Assembly: GCF_036967205.1 (NCBI RefSeq)
Contig: NZ_CP146022.1
Location: 62,001-126,000, forward strand
Source: Streptomyces sp. Q6
GTDB lineage: Bacteria; Actinomycetota; Actinomycetes; Streptomycetales; Streptomycetaceae
DNA: 64,000 nucleotides
Reading direction: 5' to 3'
The notes beneath the pieces were generated by a model. That model was not told the origin of the DNA, did not search any database, and was given only the letters and a program-made list of their open reading frames with translations. How positions within the stretch are numbered: the first letter of the stretch is position 1; each line of letters begins with the position of its first letter. Shown here one piece after another: positions 1 through 8,592 of the stretch. The position numbers and the translations under genes were made by a program.

Positions 1-167
1 AGCGGTGCGTACGAGGCGTCGACGCCCAGCGCGATCCGTACGGTCGGGCTCGTGCCGCCCGCGGAACCCGTCGAGTCGGTGGCCCCGCAGGCGGTGGCGA
101 GCAGGAGCGCGAGCAGGGTGAGCAGGGCGGCTGCCGGGCGCCCACCCGCGCGGTGATGACGGAACAT
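1..167 (-). CDS. ABC transporter substrate-binding lipoprotein (partial, N-terminus only)
   Basis: The gene enters from the left edge, so only about 55 N-terminal residues are visible. The ATG at 165-167 is preceded by a good ribosome-binding site (GGAGGT). The N-terminus has a few basic residues, a long Leu/Ala hydrophobic core and a lipobox ending ATAC, so the protein should be a lipid-anchored exported protein. The first mature strand (VRIALGVDASYAP) resembles the start of SsuA/THI5-like solute-binding proteins that feed ABC importers. It is divergent from the MFS gene at 333, so it may take up the substrate of the neighbouring catabolic genes. The ligand cannot be told from this fragment. 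Confidence 0.6.
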   Translation of the reverse strand, partial: MFRHHRAGGRPAAALLTLLALLLATACGATDSTGSAGGTSPTVRIALGVDASYAP

Positions 168-332
168 CGGATACGACCTCCGGGTCGAAGTGCGGTCGAG
201 GTGGCGGAAACCTGGCACCCCGGGAGGTCGGCGGAAAGCGCGGTGTCCCGCCTGGCGGACCGGCACGATTGAGGCGCCTTCACGCCGTTCGTACGCTCCA
301 CCGATCTCACGCTCGAACGGCAAGGAGCACGT

Positions 333-1670
333 ATGCCCCGCAAGTCCACGACCGAGGACGCTGCCGCGACGCGGCGCGTGGTCATCGCGTCCGTCGCCGG
401 CAACATGATGGAGTGGTACGACTTCTTCCTCTACACCACCGCTGCCGCACTGGTTCTCGGCAAGGTCTTCTTCCCCTCCGGCGAGAATCCGCTGCTCGGC
501 ACGATCGCCGCACTGGCCGGGCACGCCGTGGGGTTCGCAGCCCGGCCCATCGGAGGCCTGATCTTCGGGCACATCGGTGACCGGCGGGGGCGCAAGGCCG
601 CCCTCATGGGGACGCTGGCCCTGATGGGCGGCGCCACCTTCTGCATGGGGCTGCTGCCCTCGTACTCCACGGCCGGTCTGCTCTCGCCGCTGCTCCTGGT
701 TCTGCTGCGGGTTCTGCAGGGCGCGGCGGCCGGCGGCGAGTGGGGCGGCGGCGTCCTCATCATCACCGAGAACGTCCCGGCCGAACGGCGGGGCTTCCTC
801 GCCTCGTTCAGCTCCTGCGGCATGGGGCTGGGCTTCGTCCTGTCGTCGCTGGCGCTGTGGGCGGCCGAGCAGGTGTCCGGGGACGGCTTCCTCGCCTGGG
901 GCTGGCGGCTCCCGTTCCTGGCCAGCGTGGTGATCTTCATGGTGGGCCTCTACATCCGCCGCAATCTCGGCGAGACGGACAGCTTCGAGGCCGACTCCGC
1001 GAAGGCCGAGGCCCCGGAGCGCTCGCCCCTGCGGGAAGTGCTGCGCCGTCATCCGCGGCAGCTGCTGTTCGCGATGGCCCTGCGCTTCGCCGACAGCGGC
1101 GCCAGCTACGTCTTCATGTCCTTCTCCCTCGTGTACGGGGCGTACGTGGGGATCTCCTCGAACGTGCTGCTGTGGGCCGGGATCGTCGGGATGCTGGTGG
1201 ACTCGGTGATGATGGTGGTCTTCGGCCGGCTGTCCGACAGGGTGGGCAGGCGGCCGGTCTATCTGGGCGGGGCGATCGGCATGCTGCTGTGGGCGGTGCC
1301 GTTCTTCCTGCTCATGGACACGGGACATCCCGCCGCGGTGTGGGTGGCGTTCATCGTCGGGCACATCGCCATCGCCGCGATGATCGGGGTCCAGCCCTCC
1401 TACTTCTCCGAGCTGTTCAGCACCAGCACCCGCTACTCCGGGATGGCGCTGGGCCACGAGCTGTCGTCGGCGATCGCCGGCGGTCTGTCACCGGTCGCGG
1501 CGGCGGCACTGCTGGCGGCCACGGGACATTTCCTGCCGGTCGCGCTGCTCACCATGGGGATGGCCGCCGTCACGCTGGTGGCCCTGGTCTTCTTCGCACA
1601 GGCCCCGCAGGGCCCCGAGCACCCGGCCGACCAGGCACGCAAGGACACCGTCGGCGCACCTGTCGCCTGA
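333..1670 (+). CDS. MFS transporter, metabolite:H+ symporter family
   Basis: This 445-residue protein has about twelve hydrophobic segments. It carries the two MFS loop signatures, GHIGDRRGRKAAL near residue 85 and GRLSDRVGRRPVYL near residue 300. The opening (VASVAGNMMEWYDFFLY in type) and the motif order match the metabolite:H+ symporter family (ShiA/KgtP/ProP-like) that imports organic acids. AAGGAG lies seven bases before the ATG. It sits at the head of the catabolic island and just before an IclR regulator, so import of an aromatic or carboxylic acid is the likely role. The substrate is inferred from context only. Confidence 0.85.
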   Translation: MPRKSTTEDAAATRRVVIASVAGNMMEWYDFFLYTTAAALVLGKVFFPSGENPLLGTIAALAGHAVGFAARPIGGLIFGHIGDRRGRKAALMGTLALMGGATFCMGLLPSYSTAGLLSPLLLVLLRVLQGAAAGGEWGGGVLIITENVPAERRGFLASFSSCGMGLGFVLSSLALWAAEQVSGDGFLAWGWRLPFLASVVIFMVGLYIRRNLGETDSFEADSAKAEAPERSPLREVLRRHPRQLLFAMALRFADSGASYVFMSFSLVYGAYVGISSNVLLWAGIVGMLVDSVMMVVFGRLSDRVGRRPVYLGGAIGMLLWAVPFFLLMDTGHPAAVWVAFIVGHIAIAAMIGVQPSYFSELFSTSTRYSGMALGHELSSAIAGGLSPVAAAALLAATGHFLPVALLTMGMAAVTLVALVFFAQAPQGPEHPADQARKDTVGAPVA

Positions 1671-1694
1671 TTTTTACACCCTCGACCCTCTAGG

Positions 1695-1710
1695 CAACAT
1701 GGCGTTGTTG
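1695..1710. promoter_or_regulatory. Inverted repeat CAACA-N6-TGTTG upstream of the IclR gene
   Basis: A CAACA/TGTTG inverted repeat with a six-base spacer lies between the MFS stop and the IclR start. It could be an autoregulatory operator, but it differs from the recurring 17-18 bp palindrome elsewhere in the island. Confidence 0.25.
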
Positions 1711-1757
1711 CACTTCAAATGGCCTGTGTCGCCATGAGACGAAGTGAGGGGACGCCA

Positions 1758-2597
1758 ATGGGTTCGTCCGCGGAAGAGGATGTCCTGCTGCCCAATTCCG
1801 TACTGGGCAAGGCGCAGCTGCTGCTCGCCGCGTTCGAGTCGGGTGCGGACCGGCTGCGGCTGAGCGAACTGAGCCGCCGGTCGGGCGTGCCCAAGGCGTC
1901 GGCGTACCGTCTCGCCCAGGAACTGGTGCGGTGGGGACTGCTCGACCGGCACGGCGAGGCGTACGAGCTCGGCATCAGGCTCTTCCACCTCGGGCAACGG
2001 GTGCCCGCTTCCGCCGTGCTGCGCACCGTCGCGCGGCCGCTGATGACCGACCTGTTCACACGGACCCGTACGGCCGTGCACCTCTCGGTTCTCGAGGGGA
2101 CCCACGTCCTGTTCCTGGAGAAGATCGCCGGTGAGGCCAATGTGCTCACCCACTCCTACGTCGGCGGCCGGCTGCCCGCCTCCTGCACGGCGACCGGTCA
2201 GCTGCTGCTCGCTCTGGTCCCGGACGGACCCGAGCGGGTGGCGGCGCTCGTCGACAGGGGGCTGCCCGCGATGACCGCGCGCTCCGTCACGGACCCGCAG
2301 GTCCTGGCCCAGCGGCTGTCCAGGGCGGCACGTCAGAGGTACGCGCTGGAGCTCGAGGGTGTCAGGATCGGGGACGCCAGCCTCGCCGTGCCCGTGGCTC
2401 TGTCCGGGACGACGTACGCGGCGCTCTCGGTCACCGGCCCCGTCGCACAGGTGTCGGTGGAGCGGCATCTCTCGATCGTGCAGGACACGGCCGAGAGAAT
2501 CGCGCGCGGTGTGGCGCAGAAGGCGTCGTACGACCCGGCTCGCGCGGTGCGCGCACCGAAACGGAAGCCGACCGCCGTGCGTGTCGTCGCGGGCTGA
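1758..2597 (+). CDS. IclR family transcriptional regulator
   Basis: An N-terminal winged helix (SVLGKAQLLLAAFES, LSELSRRSGVPKASAYRLAQELVRWGLL) is followed by the IclR effector domain with the usual ASCTATGQLLLA and IGDASLAVPV blocks. The length of 279 residues is normal. An in-frame ATG lies at 1719, but the ATG at 1758 has GAGGGG eight bases upstream and leaves the usual short tail before the helix. It is closely related in layout to the second IclR gene at 15.3 kb, and both lie in the same catabolic island. It probably controls MFS/CoA-transferase or aromatic genes in response to a pathway intermediate. Confidence 0.88.
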   Translation: MGSSAEEDVLLPNSVLGKAQLLLAAFESGADRLRLSELSRRSGVPKASAYRLAQELVRWGLLDRHGEAYELGIRLFHLGQRVPASAVLRTVARPLMTDLFTRTRTAVHLSVLEGTHVLFLEKIAGEANVLTHSYVGGRLPASCTATGQLLLALVPDGPERVAALVDRGLPAMTARSVTDPQVLAQRLSRAARQRYALELEGVRIGDASLAVPVALSGTTYAALSVTGPVAQVSVERHLSIVQDTAERIARGVAQKASYDPARAVRAPKRKPTAVRVVAG

Positions 2598-2710
2598 GCA
2601 CGCCCCGCGGCGGTCCCGGTCCGGCCAGCAGAACGCACCGGTGGCCCGCCTCCCCTCCCCCGGTGATCGTAGGGTGCCGCAAAGGCTGCGGACATGTGAG
2701 GGGAGGAGCC

Positions 2711-5017
2711 GTGGTGCGAACAGATCCGGACCCGACGCCGCTGCGCGTGCTCGACCTGACCGATGAACTCGCCTTCCAGGGTGCCCGGTTGCTGGTGGGG
2801 ATCGGCGCCGATGTCGTACGGACCGAGTCGGGTGCCGGTCTCGGTCCGGCGGCCCGCGCGCACTGGCACGCGGGCAAGCGCTGGACGCCGGTGCGCGACA
2901 TGGCGGAGCTCGACGCCCTGGCGGCGGGGGCCGATGTCGTACTGGAGAGCGGACCGCGGGCACGCCTGCGCGGCCTGCGTGAGGACGGCTCGTCCCGCTG
3001 GCCGCACGCGGTCCATGTGGTGGTGACGCCGTTCGGTCTGACCGGGCCGCGCCGCGACTGGGCGGTCGACGATCTGGTCCTGGCGTCGGCGGGTGGCATG
3101 ACCTGGCTGGGCGGGCGCCCCGACGGACAGCCCACGCCGCCGCCGCGCGAGCAGGCGTTCCAGATCGCGGGGGCCCACGCGGCGATCGGGGCGCTGCTCG
3201 CCGTCGTGTCGGGGAGCCCTCAGCTCGTCGACATCTCCGCGCAGGAGGCCGTCGCCGCCACGCTGGAGACGGCCGCCGTCGCCTGGATCCACGCGGGACG
3301 TTTCCCCGTACGCAGCGGAGGGGTGTACGAGCACGTCGCGCATCAGATCTTCGAAACGGCGGACGGGTATGTGGCCGGGGGCTACTCCGGCAGCCCCCGG
3401 ATGTGGACCGATCTGCTGGCGTGGATGGCGGAGCGCGGCGAGGCCGGTGACCTGCTCGACGAGCGCTGGCAGGACGCCGCGTTCCGGTGGCGCGAGCGCC
3501 CCCATGTCGACGAGATCGTCCGGCGGTTCGCGCAGGGGCAGTCGGCCGCCGGCATCGCCGAGGAGGCGCGGCGGCGCGCCCTGCCGTGGGCCGAGGTCGT
3601 GCCGCCCGAGCGGCTGACCGCCCATCCGCAGCTGCGCGACCGCGAGTCCCTGGTCACCGTCACCGGCGAAGGGCTGCCGGACGGCGGCGTCGAGAACGTC
3701 GGCTTCCCGTGGGCGGCACTCCCCCGCCCGGTCGCCCTGCCCGCGCTCCACGAGGCGGACGGCGACGCTCCGTGGCACCACCCCGCCCGGGAGCACCGGC
3801 AGCGGGAGCAGTCCAGGACCCGGGCCATGGAGGGCGTCCGGGTCCTCGACCTGACCTGGGTGCTCGCCGGCCCGTACGTGACCAAGCAGTTCGGGGAGCA
3901 CGGCGCGGACATCGTCAAGGTCGAGTCCCGGCACCGCCAGGACCCCACACGTTTCGCGCCCTCGATGCATCTGCGGCCGGGCTCCGATCCCGACGACAGC
4001 GGCTACTTCATCAACTTCAACCGCAACAAGCGCAGCGTCGCCCTCAATCTGCGGACCGAGGAGGGCCGGCGGCTGCTGCGCGAGCTGGTCCCGCACTGCG
4101 ACGTCGTCGTGGAGAACTTCAGCCCGGGTGTGCTGGCCCGGTGGGGCATGGACTACGCCTCGCTCCGTGAGCTGAACCCGGACGTCGTCCTGGTGTCGAT
4201 GGCGGGGGTGGGGCAGACCGGGCCCTGGCGCGAGGCCGTGACCTTCGCCGACACGCTCGCCGCGATGTCCGGCCTGTCCTACGAGACCCGCGACCCGGGC
4301 GGCCCGCCGCAGGGACTGACCTTCGGGCTCGGCGACATGATCGCGGCCAACTCCGCGGTGCTCGCCACGCTCGACCTGCTGGCGCGGGGACGTGGTGGTC
4401 ATGTGGACCTGTCCCAACTGGAGGCGATGGCCGCGACGATGGGCCCGGCGGCCCTGGAGCCCGTCCTCGGTGCCGACGCCCCCGATCCCCGGACGGCGGA
4501 GCATCCGAACCGGTCACCGCACGCCGTGCCCCACGGCGTGTACCCGGTCGCCGGAGTGGACCGGTGGCTGGCGGTGTCGGTGACGGACGAAGGGCAGTGG
4601 CACGCCCTGACGCGCCTCGCCGAACTCCCCTCCTCCGAGGGCGACTTGGCATCACGGCGGGAGCACGAAGACGAGATCGACGCCGCCCTCGCCGCCTGGA
4701 CGCGCGGGCAGGACGGCCACAAGCTGGCCGAGCTGCTCCAGGCCGAGGGGGTACCGGCGGCGGTCGTGGCGACGGGACAGGACCTGGTCGAGGCCGACGA
4801 GCAGCTCGCCGCCCGCGGCTTCTACACCGTGCTGGACCATCCGCTCACCGGGCCGGTTCCGCACGAGGGAATCGTCGCGCGCCTGGCCGCGACGCCCGGC
4901 GGACTGGACCGGCCCGCCCCGCTCCTCGGCCAGCACACGGGTGAGGTGCTGCGCGAGCTTCTGGGCCTGACCGATGAACAGCTGACGGCACTGACCGCCG
5001 AGGGAGTGACCGAATGA
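2711..5017 (+). CDS. Tandem (fused) CaiB/BaiF-type CoA-transferase
   Basis: About 768 residues contain two CaiB/BaiF (class III CoA-transferase) domains in tandem, roughly residues 1-360 and 372-760. The second begins MEGVRVLDLTWVLAGPYV and keeps the HGADIVKVE motif and a GLGD aspartate near residue 542, the likely acyl-CoA anhydride nucleophile. The matching part of the first domain reads EQAFQIAG, with no obvious aspartate, so that half may be structural. The GTG at 2711 is chosen because GGGGAGGAG lies just upstream; an ATG 48 bases earlier lacks a site. The gene overlaps the enoyl-CoA hydratase by four bases, which points to CoA activation followed by beta-oxidation-like chemistry. Confidence 0.82.
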   Translation: MVRTDPDPTPLRVLDLTDELAFQGARLLVGIGADVVRTESGAGLGPAARAHWHAGKRWTPVRDMAELDALAAGADVVLESGPRARLRGLREDGSSRWPHAVHVVVTPFGLTGPRRDWAVDDLVLASAGGMTWLGGRPDGQPTPPPREQAFQIAGAHAAIGALLAVVSGSPQLVDISAQEAVAATLETAAVAWIHAGRFPVRSGGVYEHVAHQIFETADGYVAGGYSGSPRMWTDLLAWMAERGEAGDLLDERWQDAAFRWRERPHVDEIVRRFAQGQSAAGIAEEARRRALPWAEVVPPERLTAHPQLRDRESLVTVTGEGLPDGGVENVGFPWAALPRPVALPALHEADGDAPWHHPAREHRQREQSRTRAMEGVRVLDLTWVLAGPYVTKQFGEHGADIVKVESRHRQDPTRFAPSMHLRPGSDPDDSGYFINFNRNKRSVALNLRTEEGRRLLRELVPHCDVVVENFSPGVLARWGMDYASLRELNPDVVLVSMAGVGQTGPWREAVTFADTLAAMSGLSYETRDPGGPPQGLTFGLGDMIAANSAVLATLDLLARGRGGHVDLSQLEAMAATMGPAALEPVLGADAPDPRTAEHPNRSPHAVPHGVYPVAGVDRWLAVSVTDEGQWHALTRLAELPSSEGDLASRREHEDEIDAALAAWTRGQDGHKLAELLQAEGVPAAVVATGQDLVEADEQLAARGFYTVLDHPLTGPVPHEGIVARLAATPGGLDRPAPLLGQHTGEVLRELLGLTDEQLTALTAEGVTE

Positions 5018-5847
5018 GCGAGGCGAAGATGACCCAGGTGAACCGGGAGAGCGAGGGAGACCAGGTGAGCCAGGACCAGCCCTACGTCCTGCACGTGACG
5101 CGTGACGGCGCCGTGGCCACAGTCCGCGTGGACCGGCCCAAGGCGAACGCCGTGAACCCGGCGATGGTCGAGGAGTTCCTCGCGGTGCTGCCGTCGCTGG
5201 CCGCCGATCCGGAGGTGCGCTGCATCGTCGTCACCGGTACCGGCCGGTTCTTCATCGCCGGCGCCGACATCGCCGTCATGCGGGACCTGTCGGCGGACAA
5301 CCAGGCGAGGATGCGCCGCTGGATCGAGGTCCAGCGGGTGATCGAGCAGGCGCCCAAGCCGGTCGTCGCGGCGATGAACGGCCACGCGCTGGGCGGCGGC
5401 GCGGAGTTGTCGCTCGCCTGCGACCTGCGGATCCTCTCGGAGGAAGCCACGTTCGGGTTCCCGGAGATGCGACTCGGCCTGTTCCCGGGGGCCGGTGGCA
5501 GTCAGCGGCTCCCCCGGCTCGTCGGCCCCCACCTGGCGAAGCGCCTGATGATCGAGGGGGAAGGGCTGACGCCGCGGCGCGCCCTGGAGCTCGGGCTCGT
5601 CGACGTGGTGGTGGAGCCGGCCGAGTTCGACGCGGTGGTCGCCGAGCGGGCCCGGCGCCTCGCCGAGAAGCCGACGGCCGCGATCGGCCTGCTCAAGCGC
5701 GTCGTCGACGAGGGGTACGGGCTGCCCGTGGAACAGGCCCTGGAGCGCGAGGCGAAGGGCGTCGCCGAGCTGACCGGGACATCCGACGCGGCCGAGGGGC
5801 TGCAAGCGTTCCTGGAGAAGCGGGCGCCGCTGTTCACCGGACGGTGA
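5014..5847 (+). CDS. Enoyl-CoA hydratase/isomerase (crotonase) family protein
   Basis: This 277-residue crotonase-fold protein keeps both catalytic glutamates of the hydratase type: Glu131 in GHALGGGAEL and Glu151 in FGFPEMRLGLFPGAGG. The oxyanion-hole segment FIAGADI is also present. The start overlaps the CoA-transferase stop as ATGA and has GAGGGA upstream, so the two are translationally coupled. It likely hydrates the CoA thioester of the side chain made by the neighbouring transferase. Its N-terminal 20 residues are an unusual charged extension, and a later start is possible. Confidence 0.88.
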   Translation: MSEAKMTQVNRESEGDQVSQDQPYVLHVTRDGAVATVRVDRPKANAVNPAMVEEFLAVLPSLAADPEVRCIVVTGTGRFFIAGADIAVMRDLSADNQARMRRWIEVQRVIEQAPKPVVAAMNGHALGGGAELSLACDLRILSEEATFGFPEMRLGLFPGAGGSQRLPRLVGPHLAKRLMIEGEGLTPRRALELGLVDVVVEPAEFDAVVAERARRLAEKPTAAIGLLKRVVDEGYGLPVEQALEREAKGVAELTGTSDAAEGLQAFLEKRAPLFTGR

Positions 5848-5870
5848 GACCGTGCCGACGCGGATGGCCC

Positions 5871-5888
5871 GGTTCCGGTGACCGGACC
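5871..5888. promoter_or_regulatory. Candidate IclR-type operator, copy 1
   Basis: GGTTCCGGTGACCGGACC is palindrome-like and lies 43 bases before the SDR start. Its last 17 bases match the reverse complement of the site at 11388-11404 at 16 of 17 positions. Confidence 0.5.
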
Positions 5889-5930
5889 ATCCGCGTTGGC
5901 GTGTTCGCGTACGGTCCGCATGCTCGGCGC

Positions 5931-6725
5931 ATGAATTCTCCAGAGCACACCACCACACAGCACACCGACGAAGCCGCGCAGAACGGGCCCGTGCTCGTCA
6001 CAGGCGGCACCAGCGGGATCGGGCTGGCCGTCGCGGAGGCGGTGGCCCGTGCCGGGCGCCCCGTCGTGGTCACCGGGCGTGCCGAGGACCGCTGCCGCGC
6101 GGCGGAGAAGCAGCTCCAACACAGCGCGGGAGAAGGCCAGTTGGCGCTGGTCGCCGACACCACCGACCCCGACGCGCTGGCCGCGGTCGTGAGCCGGGCC
6201 GCCGAACTCTGGGGCCCCGTCACCGGTCTGGTGACGGCGGCGGGCCAGTTGGCCCGCGGCTCGGTGCTCGACCTCACGCCCGACGACTTCCGCGCCGCCC
6301 TCGACACCAACGTCATCGGAACCTGGCTGGCGATGCGCGCCGTCCTGCCCGGCATGCTCGACGCCGGGCACGGCCGCATCGTCACGATCGGCTCCGTGCT
6401 CGGCTCGACGGGCGCCCCCGAACGGGGCGGTTACGCCGCCACCAAGGGCGCGGTCGCCGCGCTCACCAGGTCGGCGGCTCTGGAGGTCGCCGGGACCGGC
6501 GTCACCGTGAACTGTGTCGCGCCCGGCCCCGTGCGCACTCCCATGAACGAGAGCGACACCACCACCGACGCCGCCGCCCAGGCCGCCTTCACCGCCAAGG
6601 TGCCGCTGGGCCGCTGGGGCACACCCCAGGACATCGCGCACGCGGTGCTGCCGCTGCTCGCCGCCGGCGCGTCCTACACCACCGGCGCGGTGCTGCACGT
6701 GGACGGCGGCTACACCGCGCAGTGA
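5931..6725 (+). CDS. Short-chain dehydrogenase/reductase (SDR)
   Basis: This classical SDR of 264 residues has the nucleotide-binding TGGTSGIG at residues 24-31, and Ser155, Tyr168 and Lys172 (YAATK) as the catalytic set. It ends with the usual HVDGGY block. It would oxidise or reduce a hydroxyl/keto group with NAD(P)H, plausibly the 3-hydroxyacyl product of the upstream hydratase or a ring dihydrodiol. The ATG at 5931 is preferred over the longer frame because the first 29 residues of that frame overlap a palindromic candidate operator. The ribosome-binding site is weak. Confidence 0.85.
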   Translation: MNSPEHTTTQHTDEAAQNGPVLVTGGTSGIGLAVAEAVARAGRPVVVTGRAEDRCRAAEKQLQHSAGEGQLALVADTTDPDALAAVVSRAAELWGPVTGLVTAAGQLARGSVLDLTPDDFRAALDTNVIGTWLAMRAVLPGMLDAGHGRIVTIGSVLGSTGAPERGGYAATKGAVAALTRSAALEVAGTGVTVNCVAPGPVRTPMNESDTTTDAAAQAAFTAKVPLGRWGTPQDIAHAVLPLLAAGASYTTGAVLHVDGGYTAQ

Positions 6726-6752
6726 GCGCCGCCCGCGTCGCCCAGCGGGAGC

Positions 6753-6769
6753 GGTTCGCTGAACGGACC
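6753..6769. promoter_or_regulatory. Candidate IclR-type operator, copy 2
   Basis: GGTTCGCTGAACGGACC has GGTTCG/CGGACC arms around a five-base centre. It lies in the gap before the hydrolase at 6844 and shares 15 of 17 bases with the site at 11359. Confidence 0.5.
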
Positions 6770-6843
6770 GAGGCGCTGGGCTCGCGCCCGGCCCGGTGAT
6801 GGGCTCGACAACGTACCTCCTGCATTCCTACGGAAGGACGCAC

Positions 6844-7692
6844 ATGTCACCAGCACCGGAGAGCCACTACGCGGACGGCGCGGGCATCCGCTACCACTAC
6901 CACGACCTCGGCTCGGGGCCCGACACCGTGTTCCTGCACGGTGGCGGCCCCGGCTGCACCGCGTGGAGCGACTTCGGGCCCGTCGCGCACCTGTTCGCGG
7001 CCGACCGGCGCTGTCTGCTCGTCGACATCCAGCAGTACGGCAAGTCGGAGAAGTCCCCCATCGAGGGCCCGATGTGGGACCACCACGCGGCGAAGACCGT
7101 CGGCCTGCTGGACACGCTCGGCGTCGACCGCGCTGACTTCGTGTGCAGTTCGTGGGGCGGCACCATCGCCCTCAACCTCGCCGCGAAGTACCCGGACCGC
7201 GTCCGGTCCCTCGTGATCACCGGCAGCATGCCCGTCTTCTACGGGCCGCTCGCCCCGCTCCCCGAGAACGGGCACCGCGGCCGCACGGCCCGCGACATCT
7301 ACTACGGCGGCGAGGGCCCGACCCGCGAGAAGATGCGGGACCTCATCACGAAGCTGGAGTGGTACGACGGCGCGAAGCTCCCCGAGGAGACGCTGACGCT
7401 GCGCTACGAGCAGAGCCTCGACGAGGAGGAGCGCGCGCTGGCGGCCATGTCCGACTCGCCGCGCGGCGACTGGCAGGACCTCACCGAGGAACTGGGGCAG
7501 ATCCAGGCTCCCACGCTGTTCATGTGGGGCATGCAGGACGCGTTCCTCACTCCGGACTACCCGCTGATGCTGGCCCGCATGGTGCCGAACGGGAACCTCC
7601 ACGTGATGGACCACACCTCCCACCACCTCGAGGAGGAGCGTCCCGAGGCGTACCACTCGGTGGTCAGCGGCTTCCTCGGCTCCTTGAGCTGA
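6844..7692 (+). CDS. Alpha/beta hydrolase, likely meta-cleavage product (MhpC/BphD-like) hydrolase
   Basis: The 282-residue protein has the LHGGGPGC oxyanion segment typical of C-C bond hydrolases. The nucleophile elbow is CSSWGG with Ser103. The acid is in GMQDAFLTP and the C-terminal histidine in HTSHHLEEE. These enzymes cleave the ring-opened 2-hydroxy-6-oxo-dienoate made by extradiol dioxygenases. An MhpB-like dioxygenase and MhpD/E/F enzymes in the same island support this role. The ATG at 6844 has GGAAGGA upstream and is chosen over 6796. The exact substrate is unknown. Confidence 0.78.
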   Translation: MSPAPESHYADGAGIRYHYHDLGSGPDTVFLHGGGPGCTAWSDFGPVAHLFAADRRCLLVDIQQYGKSEKSPIEGPMWDHHAAKTVGLLDTLGVDRADFVCSSWGGTIALNLAAKYPDRVRSLVITGSMPVFYGPLAPLPENGHRGRTARDIYYGGEGPTREKMRDLITKLEWYDGAKLPEETLTLRYEQSLDEEERALAAMSDSPRGDWQDLTEELGQIQAPTLFMWGMQDAFLTPDYPLMLARMVPNGNLHVMDHTSHHLEEERPEAYHSVVSGFLGSLS

Positions 7693-7737
7693 ACCTTCCC
7701 CTCCCCACCTCCCCAACTGCCTTACGGAGCCCAGCAC

Positions 7738-8592
7738 ATGTCCATCTGGACGGAGATCAGCCCCACCCCTTTCCGTGTCGAGTACGTCGACGCCGCCGGA
7801 GTCCGCACCCGCACCCTGCGCGCCGGTGACCCGACCGGCCAGGCCGTCGTCTTCCTGCACGGCACCAGCGGTCACCTGGAGGCCTTCGCGCGCAACATCA
7901 CCGCGCACGCCGCCTACGACCTGCACGCCATCGACATGCTCGGCCACGGCTACACCGGCAAGCCCGACAGGCCGTACGAGATCGCCGACTACGTCGCCCA
8001 TCTGCTCGACTACCTGGACGCCGTCGGTGTCGACAGCGTCCACATCGTCGGTGAGTCGCTGGGCGGCTGGGTCGGCGCCCGCGCCGCCATCGAGCACCCC
8101 GAGCGGGTGCGCAGCCTCCAACTCCTGTGCTCCGGCGGCACGGTGGCCAACCCCGAGGTGATGGACCGCATCCGGACCAGCACCCAGCAGGCCGTCGCCT
8201 CCGACGACATCGAGCTCACCCGCAAGCGGATGCGGCTGCTCATGGCCGACGACGCCTCCGCCACCGAGGAACTGGTCGAGGTCCGGCACGCGATCTACCA
8301 CACGCCGGAGTTCGTCGCGGGCGTCGACAACCTCCTCTCCCTCCAGGAGATGGAGCGCCGTCAGCGCAACCTGTTGCGCCCCGAGCACCTGGCCAGGATC
8401 ACCCAGCCGACGCTGGTGGTGTGGGGGCGCCAGAACCCGTTCGGCGAGACCCCCGAGGCGACGGCGCTGCACGAGGCCGTTCCGGGCTCGCGCCTCGAAC
8501 TCTTCGAGAACTGCGGGCACTGGCCGCAGCACGAGCAGGCCGAGCGCTTCAACGCGCTCAGCCTCGAGTTCATCGGCAAGGCCGCCGGCTGA
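7738..8592 (+). CDS. Alpha/beta hydrolase with altered acid residue
   Basis: A second hydrolase of 284 residues, with the oxyanion segment FLHGTSGH, nucleophile elbow GESLGG (Ser107) and C-terminal histidine in NCGHWPQHEQ. The usual acid position after the sixth strand, WGRxD in relatives, reads WGRQNPF, so aspartate is replaced by asparagine unless another residue takes over. The gene follows the MhpC-like hydrolase by 45 bases and overlaps the reductase start (TGATG). It may be an esterase or lactonase for a side product of the pathway. Confidence 0.75.
   Translation: MSIWTEISPTPFRVEYVDAAGVRTRTLRAGDPTGQAVVFLHGTSGHLEAFARNITAHAAYDLHAIDMLGHGYTGKPDRPYEIADYVAHLLDYLDAVGVDSVHIVGESLGGWVGARAAIEHPERVRSLQLLCSGGTVANPEVMDRIRTSTQQAVASDDIELTRKRMRLLMADDASATEELVEVRHAIYHTPEFVAGVDNLLSLQEMERRQRNLLRPEHLARITQPTLVVWGRQNPFGETPEATALHEAVPGSRLELFENCGHWPQHEQAERFNALSLEFIGKAAG

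Noticed and set aside
2333-4504. 723-codon open frame on the minus strand
   Set aside because: Antisense to the CoA-transferase and IclR genes; no family features.
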